Shown: positions 53,847 through 64,000 of the stretch, piece after piece
Layout of the letters: each line of letters opens with the position of its first letter
Position numbering within the stretch: the first letter of the stretch is position 1
Source of the DNA: Symbiodinium natans
Lineage: Eukaryota; Sar; Dinophyceae; Suessiales; Symbiodiniaceae
DNA: 64,000 nt
Direction: 5' to 3'
Assembly: GCA_905221605.1 (NCBI GenBank)
Contig: CAJNDS010000047.1
Location: 188,001-252,000 of the forward strand
The notes under the pieces: model-generated
The model's database searches: none
Told to the model about the DNA's origin: nothing
The model's input: the letters and a program-made list of their open reading frames with translations, nothing else
Made by a program: the position numbers and the translations under genes

Positions 53847-55204
53847 TTGCCGCGTGGGTGCTTTGGAGCGCTTCAGGAGCCTCTCGGGCGTTAGGGTTCA
53901 GACTGTTGCTGTAGGCTCTTGAGGTCAGAATGGTTTAGGGTTTAGGGTTTAGGGTTTAGGGTTTAGGGTTTAGGGCTTGGGGCTTGGGGCTTGGGGTTGA
54001 GGGTCTTGGGCTGAGTCAGCCCTGTAATGAAGCCTCAAACCCCGAAAGTCTCAAAAAACAAAAGAGGCGGGACATAAAACCCATAAGGGTTTAGGGTTTA
54101 GGGTTTGGGGTTTGGGGTTTGGGGTTTAAGGTTTGGGGCTTGCGGCTTCGGATCTCCACTACAGCTACCAGTTGCCAGTTTATGGGCGGGTAGGTGACTA
54201 GAGTCGGGTGATTTCGTACACACTTACCAAGTTGCTTGTAAGTGAATCACCTCCAATTTAGGGTGCGTCCTACTTTAAGTCCCCAGATCCTCCAAGCAGC
54301 TGGGGCCTTGACAAACAATGCGGATTCGAGATGAAGGTTCGATTATGCCCACATGCGGGTTCGAGATGAAGGCTCGATGGTACAGGGTTTAGGGTTTAGG
54401 GTTTGGGGTTGTGGGTTTAAGGTTTAGGGCTTAGGGTTTCGGGCTTAGGGCTTAGGGTTTAGGGTTGTTGGCTTGGGGGGTGGGGGTAAGGGCTTAGGCT
54501 CCAGGGGTCAAGTGCAGGCAGAGCACCAGTAGAAAGAACATCTTGTAGTTGAGGGCCCCGGAAGAATCGTCCTGGGCAGGGCTTAGGGTTTAGAATCTTT
54601 TTGTTTAGGGTTTCGGTGTTAGGGTTTAGGGGTAAAGGGTTGAGGGTTTATAGGCGTTTGGGCTCAGAACCTCCTAAACTACAACAATCCCCAGAACAAA
54701 CCCCAGACCCTGAGCTCAAACTCCTAAACCCTAAACCCAAAACCCAAAACCCCAAACCCTGAACTCAAAATGCTAAACCCTAAACCCTCGAGCCCAAACC
54801 TGCATAGCTGGGGGGCCTTGCAACTTCCGAGCCTGCGCGCCTAGTACCTAGACTGAAGGGTGCTTTTAGGGTTCAGGGTTCAGGGTTCAGGGTTTAGGGT
54901 TCCCTTAAACCCTAAACCCTAAGTTCTGGAGATCGTTCCTGCTTGGTCTTGGGCGTAGAATGCCCACCCCAAGCCCCATGACGACCTCCCCAGAAGGAGG
55001 TGTTGCTGAAGCCTTATGCCTAACGCCGTAAGCATGAAAGCATGATGCAGCCACAGCATACACATGTATATGTGTGGAATCTGTATATACATATTGAAAT
55101 TTGCCGTTTATTTACGTGCTTACAAAGTTGTGTGCATTTCTACTGAATTTTGAAATCGTATTTATTTGATACGAATATTTAATTCTCATATGTAAATATT
55201 GAAA

Positions 55205-55337
55205 TATTTGTCTGCGTATTGGCTTATGGATATATATATATATATATATATGAATATATATATATATATATGCAAACACAGAAAACAAACTGAACCTACT
55301 GAATGCTAAGGCTAAGACGCCCCCCCCCCCCCCCCCC
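55205..55337. repeat. TA repeats and a C run
   Basis: Two (TA)n blocks and an 18-C run. Confidence 0.85.
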
Positions 55338-55689
55338 GGGTCCCATGCGACTCAGCAACGAAGCCCTTGACATCCTTGAAACTACCTTTTAGGACTTAGG
55401 GTTTGGAGATTAGGGTTAGGACCGGCCCCATTTCAAGAACAGTTGCTTATGATCCCGATTAGGGTTTAAGTGGGGTTTGGGGGTTTAGGGATTCTTGCCG
55501 GAAACTTGTGCATCGGGGCCTCAATAATCAGAACAAGGCTTTGGGGGCTACCGCAGTATAAGTATATAGGGACCATAAGGGAAAACTAGTAGTAACTAGT
55601 CCGACGTGAAACCCTAAACCCTACACCCTAAACCCTAAACCCTAAACCCTAAACCCTAAACCCTGCACCCCCCTCCCTGAAAAACGTAC

Positions 55690-55754
55690 CTGACCTTCCT
55701 GTCCTGCTGGCTGTTCATGGCCTTCTCGATCTCACTCGTCGACAAACCCAGAGT
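55690..55754 (-). CDS. Candidate exon, unassigned gene
   Basis: Encodes LGLSTSEIEKAMNSQQDRKV and ends at a near-canonical donor GTACGT. Helical, charged; one of the clearest exons outside the channel gene. Flanked by CCCTAAA (left) and TTTAGGG (right). Confidence 0.5.
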
Positions 55755-56549
55755 CTGCCAGGTGGCAGGAGAGGGGGTATAGGGTATAGGGTTTAGGGTT
55801 TAGGGTTTAGGGTTTAGGGTTTAGGGTATAGGGTTTCGGGTTTCGGGTTTCGGGTAACCCTGAGTCCTACATCCGAGGTCAGCGAAGAGCACCGAAACCC
55901 CGAAACCGGAACACCTAAGCCTTTCCCTTGCTATGATAAGAAAACTATCGATGGTTCACCCTAAGCCCTAAGCCCTAAACCCTAAACCCTAAACCCCAAA
56001 CCCTCCAACAGCACGTGTATAGATTCAATCTGCAGGTGCAGGGTTCGGATCTGGGGGCTTAGGGTTCAGGGTTTAGGGGCTAGGGATCAGGAATCAAGAT
56101 TAATTAAGGGCTCTGAGTCGCTTTAGAGTCAAAGCCCTTGACCCCTAAACCCTAGACCCCTAAACCCCTAAACCCCTAAACCCTAAACCCGTAAACCCTA
56201 AACCCGTAAACCCTAAACCCTAAACCCCTAAACTCCTAAACCCCCCAACACCCTATTTTCGCACTTATTCAACATACGTGCTCTCGAGGCGCTCCTTACG
56301 AACCCTCTAGACCCCACACCCTGAGACCTGCGACCCCTAGGAAAACCCTACCTGAATATCCCCACATGCTCCAAACCCCAAACCCCGAACCCCGAACCCT
56401 ACACCCTACACCCTAAACCCTAAACCCTAAACCCTAAACCCTAAACCCTAAACCCTAAACCCCAAACCCTAAACCCTACACCCCAACCCTAAACCCTAAA
56501 CCCCAAACCCCAAACCCTAAGCCCTGAACCCTTAACCCCCTTTCTTGGC

Positions 56550-56589
56550 CTCGAAGGCGGCCAACAGATCCTGCTGTTGGGCTTTGCGG
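56550..56589 (-). CDS. Candidate exon, unassigned gene
   Basis: Encodes RKAQQQDLLAAFE, coiled-coil-like, GC donor. CCCTAAA array left, long TTTAGGG array right. Confidence 0.4.
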
Positions 56590-56635
56590 CTTTCAGGCGG
56601 AGAGTGGAAGCTTTTTGGGGCTTGAGGGGGGTTCG

Positions 56636-56850
56636 GGTTTAGGGTTTAGGGTTTAGGGTTTAGGGTTTAGGGTTTAGGGTTTAGGGTTTAGGGTTTAGGG
56701 TTTAGGGTTTAGGGTTTAGGGTTTAGGGTTTAGGGTTTAGGGTTTAGGGTTTAGGGTTTAGGGTTTAAGGTTTAGGGAATTTAGGGTTTAGGGTTTAGGG
56801 AATTTAGGGTTTAGGGTTTAGGGTTTAAGGTTTAAGGTTTAGGGTTTAGT
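56636..56850 (+). repeat. Telomere-like array, TTTAGGG orientation, decaying end
   Basis: Nineteen perfect units, then two copies of TTTAGGGAA and several TTTAAGG units. Confidence 0.95.
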
Positions 56851-57017
56851 GAAGAAGCTTAGAGGTTTAGGGTTTGGGGTTTTGGGGGGTCGGGGGTTAG
56901 GGAGAGAAACACTTAGAAGGGGAAGCTTTGAGGGTTTAGGGTTTAGGCGTATACAAGGCCGCAAGTGTAGTGCAGAACCCACTGTTTCACGAATGCCTGA
57001 ACACAGCCACGGCCCGC

Positions 57018-57075
57018 CTGCAACTCTTGCTTCTGAAACTCATCGACGCTGCTGGCGACGTTCTTGCTGATGCAC
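57018..57075 (-). CDS. Candidate exon, unassigned gene
   Basis: Encodes CISKNVASSVDEFQKQELQ after ACCAG|G, GC donor. Could belong with the neighbouring helical exons at 55.7 and 56.6 kb. Confidence 0.45.
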
Positions 57076-57424
57076 CTGGTTTCCCAAAACCCTGAACCCT
57101 AAACCCTAAGCCCTAAACCCTGAGGTTTAGGGGTTGAGAGTCAGGACATCGGAGTAAGGAGCGCAAAACGTTCAAGTAGTCCGAATGCAACGGCGCCACA
57201 ACTCGCCCGAACCCTAAAAACTCGTAATCAGAATAAAGCTTGGGAAGTCCCCCGTGAGCGCGGGAAAGGGCGTACCAGGAGTTTACAATAGGATTTCCAA
57301 GGTGAAGAGAGTGTGTGAATAAGAGAATGAATGAGCCTGCGAATGAATGAACGCAGTGAGCACATGAACGAAACAACCTCTGTCTCTAGGAGTTAATCTG
57401 TAGAGTCGTGAAGGTAACAGCCAG

Positions 57425-57505
57425 GATGGGAGAATGAGGGTGAAAAGGGCCAAATAATAAGTCCTTTAAAGGGGCCCTTTTCATCTCCCTCATTCGTGCG
57501 GTTAA
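57425..57505. mobile_element. MITE-like element, family B
   Basis: GAATGAGGGTGAAAAGGGCC faces GGGCCCTTTTCATC-CCCTCATTC, a hairpin of about 75 bp. Outer TTCTTAGTAG ends are absent. Confidence 0.5.
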
Positions 57506-57769
57506 CAGGTTCATGATGACACGGGTGAACAGGAAAGGGGGATTTCTTGGTCATTTAGTACTAACCGGGGAACAACATGGGGTCTTTTGGCTTGTTCATT
57601 CACCCCTGTCACCCCTTTCACCCTTCACTCGCGACTCCCCGAAAAACCCTATTAAGATATATTCAATTATAAGGCACCTATGAATTTAATATGTTTTAAT
57701 GGGCGTTTTTCCCCCAGAGTCGTTCATGAAGGTTTCAATCTTTAGAAACCCAATATTAAATTACGGCGC

Positions 57770-57872
57770 GCGTGAACAGTCCTTAATAGGGATTATAGCA
57801 CCCTTAATAGGGATTATAGTACCCTTACTATAATCCCGATTACTGTTTAGTATAAGGGGGAACATCCCAAAG
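57770..57872. mobile_element. MITE-like element, family C
   Basis: GAACAGTCCTTAATAGGGAT, an internal tandem copy of the CCTTAATAGGGATTATAG unit, then ATAAGGGGGAACATCCC. Confidence 0.55.
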
Positions 57873-58065
57873 AATAGGGTATGCCGTGACACGTTGCCAA
57901 GCTTCGACCCTAAGGAAGAAATCTGAGATGAACCCAAAACACGAAAGGATTTTTCCAGAGATTCGCCGACGTGCACGCGTGGGTTTGAGCTTTATGTACT
58001 TTACGGAATGCTGGCGTTGATGCTTCTGGTTTCAAGGTAGGGGTTTAAGGTCTAGACCCTCAGCA

Positions 58066-58124
58066 AACCCTAAACCCTAAACCCTAAACCCTAAACCCTA
58101 AACCCTAAACCCTAAACCCTAAAC
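58066..58124 (-). repeat. Telomere-like array, CCCTAAA orientation
   Basis: Eight perfect units left of an island whose right side carries a TTTAGGG array (58203-58320). Confidence 0.95.
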
Positions 58125-58168
58125 CTTGTTGTAGGCATGAGGGGGGGGATCATGCTGTGCCGGGGCGC

Positions 58169-58191
58169 TTGAACAGGGCGTCGTGGCGCAC
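58169..58191 (-). CDS. Candidate micro-exon, unassigned gene
   Basis: Encodes VRHDALF after GGCAG|G with a GC donor, inside an island flanked by opposite arrays. Very short, so weak. Confidence 0.25.
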
Positions 58192-58202
58192 CTGCCATGC
58201 TG

Positions 58203-58320
58203 GGTTTAGGGTTTAGGGTTTAGGGTTTAGGGTTTAGGGTTTAGGGTTTAGGGTTTAGGGTTTTAGGGTTTTAGGGTTTAGGGCTTAGGGTTTAGGGTTT
58301 AGGGTTTAGGGTTTAGGGTG
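58203..58320 (+). repeat. Telomere-like array, TTTAGGG orientation
   Basis: About 16 units with two TTTTAGGG units. Confidence 0.95.
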
Positions 58321-59085
58321 CTTAGGGACTCTCATCAGGGTATTGTACAGCACTACTGCGTCTCCTTCCGGGTATGATTTGTAAAGCCCGAAACCCTAAA
58401 CCCGAAACCCCTCAATCATGAAAACCCTGAACCCTAAACCATGAAACCCTAAACCCATTCTTAAGCAAAAGACAGCCCACTCGACCCTGAGACTGCTAGA
58501 CTCCAAACCCCATCTCGTAACTTCGACCCTCCATAAGAACCTAAGCCCTAAGCCCTAAGCCCTAAACCCTAAACCCTAAACCCTAAACCCTAAACCCTAA
58601 CTCCTACACCCTAAACCCTGAAAGCTAGAGGTATCGTTTGTTCGGCCTTGTGGTTGGAGGTGGTTTAGGATTTAGGGCTCATGGGCTACAGTTCCCGATT
58701 GTTTCGGGAGGTGGGGTAGGCCTTTCATTGTGGGCAGCTGGGATTTAGATGTGGGGGTGTAAGGATTTTCCGGGCTTGACAGCGCGGTGTAAATCATAGA
58801 ACCAGAGGCTTCCGAACACCCTACTCCCTAAACCCCCCAAGAAAGCCCAATGCTCTAAATCCAGAATATAATAACCTAAGCCTGAACCAGAAGCTACAGA
58901 ACCCCCCCCCCCACAAAAAAAAGAAAAAAAGAAAGCAACGACAAACAAAAACATCGCAGTAAATGAAGCCCGACACCCGAAACCCTGAGCCGTACATGCA
59001 GAACATAAACCCCATTCCCTCAGCCCGCAACGCATACCACACAAACAAGCCTCAGCCCTAAGCCCTAAGCCCCAAGCCCCAAGCC

Positions 59086-59197
59086 CCAAACCCTAAACCC
59101 TAAACCCTAAACCCTAAACCCTAAACCCTAAACCCTAAACCCTAAACCCTAAACCCTAAACCCTAAACCCTAAACCCTAAACCCTAAACCCTAAACC
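59086..59197 (-). repeat. Telomere-like array, CCCTAAA orientation
   Basis: Sixteen perfect units left of candidate exon 59220-59265. Confidence 0.95.
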
Positions 59198-59219
59198 CGA
59201 AGCCACGCGCTTAGTGGAC

Positions 59220-59265
59220 CTCCGCTTTGGCGAAGGACTCTGCCAGTGTGACGACTTGCTTCGCC
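59220..59265 (-). CDS. Candidate exon, unassigned gene
   Basis: Encodes AKQVVTLAESFAKAE after GTCAG|G and ends at a GT donor. Amphipathic helix; opposite arrays on both sides. Confidence 0.45.
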
Positions 59266-59879
59266 CTGACGCTGGGCTTCTGGGTGCACGCTTTGAAGCT
59301 TTGGGGTTAGGGTTTAGGGTTTAGGGTTTAGGGTTTAGGGTTTGGGGTTTGGGGTTTGGGGTTTGGGGTTTGAGGTTTTGTGCAAACCTACCCCTGAATG
59401 TCGGTTATAGAATCTGAATTGCTGAGTTCATAGGCTTCCCAAAAAAGTGCACACTTTCTGTTCTATAGAGATTTTGCTATTGCAAAAAGTGTAAAGTGTA
59501 CTCATTCAGCTACTGAGGAATCTAATGTGTCATGGAGGTGCTGGGCCGGCTTGCAGGGTCTGTCGGATTCATTAAACCCTAGACCCTAAACCCTAAACCC
59601 TAAACCCTAGACCCTAGACCCTAAACCCTAAACCCTAAACCCTAAACCCTAAACCCTAAACCCTAAGAGCTGATTTGGAACCTCGCAAATCCCGAACAAG
59701 ATCAAAGGAGCTTCGCTGGGAGCTGAGAGGCTTGTTGGGGTACCCTAAACCCAGAACCCTAAACCCCAAACCCCAAACCCTAAACCCTAAACCCCAAACC
59801 CTAAACCCCAAACCCTAAACCCCAAACCCTAAACCCTAAACCCTAAACCCGGTTTTAGAAGGTGTACGGCTTCAGGGTC

Positions 59880-59915
59880 GGAAGGCCTGAACTCCTCGAA
59901 GACGTCAATGGCCAC
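59880..59915 (-). CDS. Candidate exon, unassigned gene
   Basis: Encodes VAIDVFEEFRPS after CCAAG|G, GA donor; opposite arrays on both sides. Confidence 0.4.
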
Positions 59916-60000
59916 CTTGGTGCGACTCTGTGAACTTGGGCGGCTTACTTGCATACGGATCCAGAGAGTGGGTCTTGAGAAGTGAGAGTGCAGGGTTTAG

Positions 60001-60057
60001 GGTTTGGGGTTTGGGGTTTTGGGGTTTGGGGTTTGGGGTTTGGGGTTTGGGGTTTGG
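60001..60057 (+). repeat. TTTGGGG variant array
   Basis: Eight TTTGGGG units, with very few TTTAGGG. Confidence 0.9.
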
Positions 60058-60822
60058 GGATTAGGGGCGTTAGTCAGCGATGGGGCCAGCATTCTCCTCT
60101 AGGGTTTAGGGAGCTGAGGGTTTATGAACCCTAAGCCCCTGGCCCTCAACTCTAAGCCCTAAACCCTGAACCCTAAACCCTACACCGCCACCCCTGACTC
60201 CTTGCGATACTTCCTGATTGGGTTTCAAGGCTTCAAAGCTATAGATGGAAGACGGAATCCGTCGTTTCTTTGGTTGAAGGTCGAAGGTTGCAGGGGTTCA
60301 CGTTTAGGGTTTAGGCATTGTAGGGTTCAGGGTGTAGGGTTCAGGGTTCAGGGTTTAGGGTTTTAGGGTGCAGGGTGAGTTAAGGGAACGAAGGTTCATC
60401 AGTACTCTGGACAAGCTGATCAACATACATGTTCCCAAACTTGTCCTATTTCTCTAAGAACCCACAGCGCCCCTAAATTACTCTCAAAGAGTGACCTTTA
60501 AGACAACCCCAATATTTCCCCGCCCTGCCCAGGCGGCTTCAAGGTTGCTCGACTAGCCCATACTTAGACACTTTGGAACTACCTTAGGGTTTAGGGTTTA
60601 GGGTTTAGGGTTTAGGGCCTAGGGTTTACACTAAATATTACCTGGCGCTAGCCTTCCTCTCGTCCCAAGCTCCACGAAACCTAAGCGCCTGGCGTTCTGG
60701 GGCTTAAGGTGGGTACAAAGTCTGGGATTTAGGGTTTAGGTAAACCCTAAACCCTAAACCCTAATTAAACCCTAAACCCTAAACCTCAAACAGAACCTCT
60801 CAACCGCTAATGAAACCCTCAC

Positions 60823-60879
60823 ATCCATGCCACTGGCCTCGGCAACTGCCTGGTACACAGAGTCAATGTGGATCTGAGC
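60823..60879 (-). CDS. Candidate exon, unassigned gene
   Basis: Encodes AQIHIDSVYQAVAEASGMD in 19 codons between GGCAG|G and donor GTGAGG. Strongly protein-like; opposite arrays on both sides. Confidence 0.5.
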
Positions 60880-60925
60880 CTGCCGCTTGGGCTTAGGACT
60901 TCAGGCGTTTAGGGTTTTTAGGGTT

Positions 60926-61002
60926 TGGGATGTTTAGGGTGTTTAGGGTGTTTAGGGTGTTTAGGGTGTTTAGGGTGTTTAGGGTGTTCAGGGTGTTTAG
61001 GT
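60926..61002 (+). repeat. GTGTTTAGG nonamer array
   Basis: About eight 9-bp units, a variant not seen elsewhere in the window. Confidence 0.9.
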
Positions 61003-64000
61003 GTTTTCGGGTTTTCAAGGTTTAGGGTTTAGGGCTTAGGGTGTAGGGTTTGGGGTGTAGGGCTTCGGGCTTAGGGTTTGCTTTCAAGGCTCCAGGTGTC
61101 GGCTTCAGTGTTGGGGTGTAGGGCTGCGGTGCGGGTATCGACTTAGCTCCAAGTAACCCCCTCCCCCCCCCCCCCCCCCCCGGCAAGGCTGCGTATGGCT
61201 TATAGGCTTGAGGGTTCTGTGCCTAAACCCACAACCGTAAGCCCGATACCCTAAACCCGAAACCCTTCAGGCCCGGGACTGTTCTTTGAGAATGGGATCG
61301 ATCGAGCCCAGAACGGGGGCTTTGCAGGTTAAATCTCATCAGGTCAATCTTCTACACGGTTCCCCGGGGGGTTCCTGGAATGACTACGGAGCCATTTTGG
61401 GGGCTTGGGGTGGTGTCCCTGTCGCAGTAAAATTTGCCTCGGAGTAAGCCAGCGCCAAATTGCCTCGGGCATGACATCGCAATGTCGGCTTACGTATCTA
61501 CTCCTTCGAGCACCCTGAAATGAAGATATAGGAGCGTCACAGACCCTAAACCCGAAACCCTACGAAGCCCCAAACCTTAATACACTTTCCTCTTGAGATA
61601 GGTTTACCCTAATTAAACCCTAAACACTAACTCCTAAACCCCGCGAATCCTCTACTCATGCGCAGGTGTCCTACAAGGGCCGTGCGGAGTAGAGTTTTAG
61701 GTTTTAGGGTTTGGGGTTAGGACGACACCACAGACCACGGCATCTCCAGATGATGGCGCACCCTGCACCCCAGCCCAAAACACTTAAAACCAAAAGGCTT
61801 CGAAACCGTAAACCCTAAACACCCCCAATAAGGCAAAACAACCAAAACAATGGAACCATAATCTCCCCCAAACAAAGACAAAAACAATAAACATAACAAT
61901 AAACGATAGAACGTGATGGAACCCCCCCCCCCCCCCCGCAAAAAAAAGGGGGTAAAAACCCCAAAATTCCCAGATCCCCCAGACTCATCGCAATCTGGGC
62001 CAGGAGCTGACGACGTGGGGTGCCTCAGGCGGGCTCTTCATAAAGCTTTCACGGACTGAGCCTTACGCAGTATGGTGTAGGGTTTATGTAAACCCTAAAC
62101 CCTAAACCCTAAACCCTAAATCCTAAACCCTAAAAAAAGGTCTAGGGTTTTGGGGGCCCGAGCCCTGCACACTCAACCCTGGGCGCCGATATGTGACTAG
62201 CCCTAAACCCTAAACCCTCAACCCTGAGCCCTAAACCCTAAGCCCTAAACCCTAAACCCTAAGCCCAAATTAAAACCTAAACCCCTAAACCCTAAACCCT
62301 GTAAACCCTAAACCAAAACCCCAAACCCTAAACCCTATAAAACCCGAAGACCAACATGTTCGTATACCAGGCGAGTCCAGGCTTTGGAGGTTTTCCGCCT
62401 CGAACATTGGGACTTAGGGTTTAGGGCTTAGGGTTTAGGGTTTAGGGCTTAGGGTTTAGGGTTTAGGGTTTTAGGGCCAGATGTGCTGGGGGTTTTGGGG
62501 TTTACTTTCTGTCGGTGAAAGCTAGTGGGGAGTGGAGGAATGAGGTACCCTCAGAGGGTATATATATATATATGTATATAGAAAGGGTACCTCATTCCCT
62601 CATTCCCTTCTATCCAACAAAAAGTTTATGTGGCTGAGGGCTCACGGCTCAGGGCTTATGACTGGGTGTCGGGTTTAAGGTTTAGGGTTGAGGGCTCAAC
62701 CCTAAACCTGGACCCTGCCCTGCAGAACTCCGCACTTTTTGCCCGCAGTTCTCAGCCTTGGGACGCACCAGCAGCCGAGAAATGGCACAGAAGGGCTTCC
62801 CATCGACCGCAAGCTCTGCGGGGTTTAGGGTTCAGGGTTGGTCCACGGCCAGCTCTATAGGGTTGAGGGCCCTAAACCCTAAACCCCAAACCCCAAACCC
62901 CAAACCCCAAACCCTAAACCCTAAGCCCCGCCACCCTCAGCGACCGCAGCACCTCTTGTTGAACAGCTTGCTCAGAGCTTCTCCTCGAGCCAGCGAAGCC
63001 CAACCCTCCAACCCTTAACCCCTAAACCCCCCCTGAACCCCTCTAAACCCCCTCTCAACACCCAAAACCCCCTAAACCCCCTAAACGCCAGGAGAGAAAG
63101 GGTTTCGGGTATGGGATGTGGCCTAGGTTGTAGGGTTGAAGCTGTCAAGCGGTTTTACCTAGAGGCTTATACCCTGTCCCCTGCTTAAAGGACACTTATT
63201 GGGTTCTTAAGGAGGGGGTTTCATAGGGGGCCCCTTGAAGCCCCCTTCCCTTACGGACCCTACAAGATACCTCCTCTTTTAATGTCTAGGCTGTGCGTAT
63301 TAAGGAAGTAGGGAACACAAGGTTGGTATAAGCCTTAAACCCTCACACCCCACAACCCTAAGAATCCTAAGCCATACAACGCTTAGGGTTTAGTGTTTAG
63401 GGTTTAGGGTTTAGGGTTTAGGGTCTCCAGAGGGTCTAGGGTCTAGTGACGAGGGTCCAGGGTTCAGAGTTTTTGGGGTTTAGGGTTTAGGGTTGAGGGT
63501 TAAGGGTTGAGGGACTTCAGGCGCAGCAGGCCCAGGGGCCTTGCCGACCGCGTCCGCCGAAGCCTGGCAACGTGTCGGGCACGCTAACGCCCTTCAGAAC
63601 CGTTTAGGGCCTGGGGTTTAGGGTTTAAGGGGTCTATTCGGGTTTGGGGTTTAGGGTTGAGGGTTAGGGTATGAGTATATATATATATATACACATACTG
63701 AACCTAACTCGAAAGCTCAACCCCTAGAAGTCCGACTAGCCCTGTCTCCTAAACCCTGGATCAAAACCCTAGGCCCGTGGCCACTCCCAGCTGCCTCGCT
63801 GCCTCTCTGCCTCACCCGCCGCCACAGCTTCACAGTGCGCGCCGCGCCGCTGGGCCTTCAAAGGCCTGAAGTGTGCTGTAGGTCTTGTAAGGTAGGGTTT
63901 AGGGCTTAGAGTTTAGGATTTAGGATTTAGGGTTTAGTGTTTAGGGCCTTGGGGTTTTAGGGTTCAGGGCTGATTGAGCTCAACACCGGACACTAAACCA
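61003..64000. other. Repeat-rich region without a resolved gene
   Basis: Short arrays of both orientations, a C run at 61163-61181, a family B element at 62.5 kb, and islands at 61260-61540, 62700-62820, 62930-63005 and 63510-63600 that were not resolved. Confidence 0.45.
62522..62618. mobile_element. MITE-like element, family B, with TA-repeat loop
   Basis: GGAATGAGGTACCCTC faces AGGGTACCTCATTCC with a (TA)n loop; a second CCTCATTCC follows at the right end. Confidence 0.6.

Noticed and set aside
61382-61402. Relict dinoflagellate spliced leader (GCCATTTTGG core)
   Set aside because: Only about ten bases match and the flanks differ; chance is likely.
1-64000. True telomere or subtelomere at a chromosome end
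   Set aside because: Arrays are short, in both orientations and spread over the whole window between exons; nothing marks a terminus.
1-64000. Coccidian (Eimeria-type) or plant origin because of TTTAGGG repeats
   Set aside because: No CAG-repeat regions or plant-like genes are seen, and the GC/GA donors with AG|G acceptors fit dinoflagellates better. Not fully excluded.
1-64000. tRNA or rRNA genes
   Set aside because: No cloverleaf or conserved rRNA core was recognised by eye; a covariance-model scan would be decisive.

Overview
The window looks like nuclear DNA of a dinoflagellate (or a very close alveolate relative). It is saturated with short telomere-like arrays (TTTAGGG on one strand, CCCTAAA on the other), from single units to more than 30 copies, in both orientations and from end to end, so it is not a chromosome end. 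Between the arrays sit GC-richer islands of about 60-150 bp. Translating these islands by hand gave the main result: many are micro-exons of genes on the minus strand.

From about 19.8 kb down to 75, 23 exons (the 21 best, 27-84 nt each, total about 1.07 kb over 19.3 kb) join in phase into one six-transmembrane voltage-gated cation channel: S1, S2, an S2-S3 linker of the HCN/KCNH type, S3, an S4 with basic residues every third position, S5, a pore helix, S6 and a C-linker. Donors are GC, GT or GA, and 20 of the 21 best acceptors are AG|G. That is the published dinoflagellate splice pattern and the strongest taxonomic clue. The gene leaves the window at its left edge. More minus-strand coding islands at 20.2-29.1 kb may be its 5' part or another gene. 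An intronless 2-oxoglutarate/Fe(II) oxygenase ORF lies at 30.9-31.7 kb (minus), part of a further minus-strand gene at 40.8-41.7 kb, and isolated minus-strand exons at 46.7-60.9 kb. No plus-strand gene could be proved.

Intron ends are organised. In the coding sense most introns begin next to TTTAGGG-type repeats and end next to CCCTAAA-type repeats, so many carry terminal inverted telomere-like repeats that could pair in the pre-mRNA.

The remaining sequence holds at least five families of small palindromic (MITE-like) elements, local tandem repeats, a cluster of six copies of a palindrome of about 33 bp, long homopolymers (one of 52 G) and AT, CT and TATATG microsatellites. Large stretches (32-40.7 kb, 41.9-46.6 kb, 47.6-52.5 kb, 61-64 kb) hold islands that I could not assign to a gene. 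All exon calls are manual conceptual splicing without transcript or database support.
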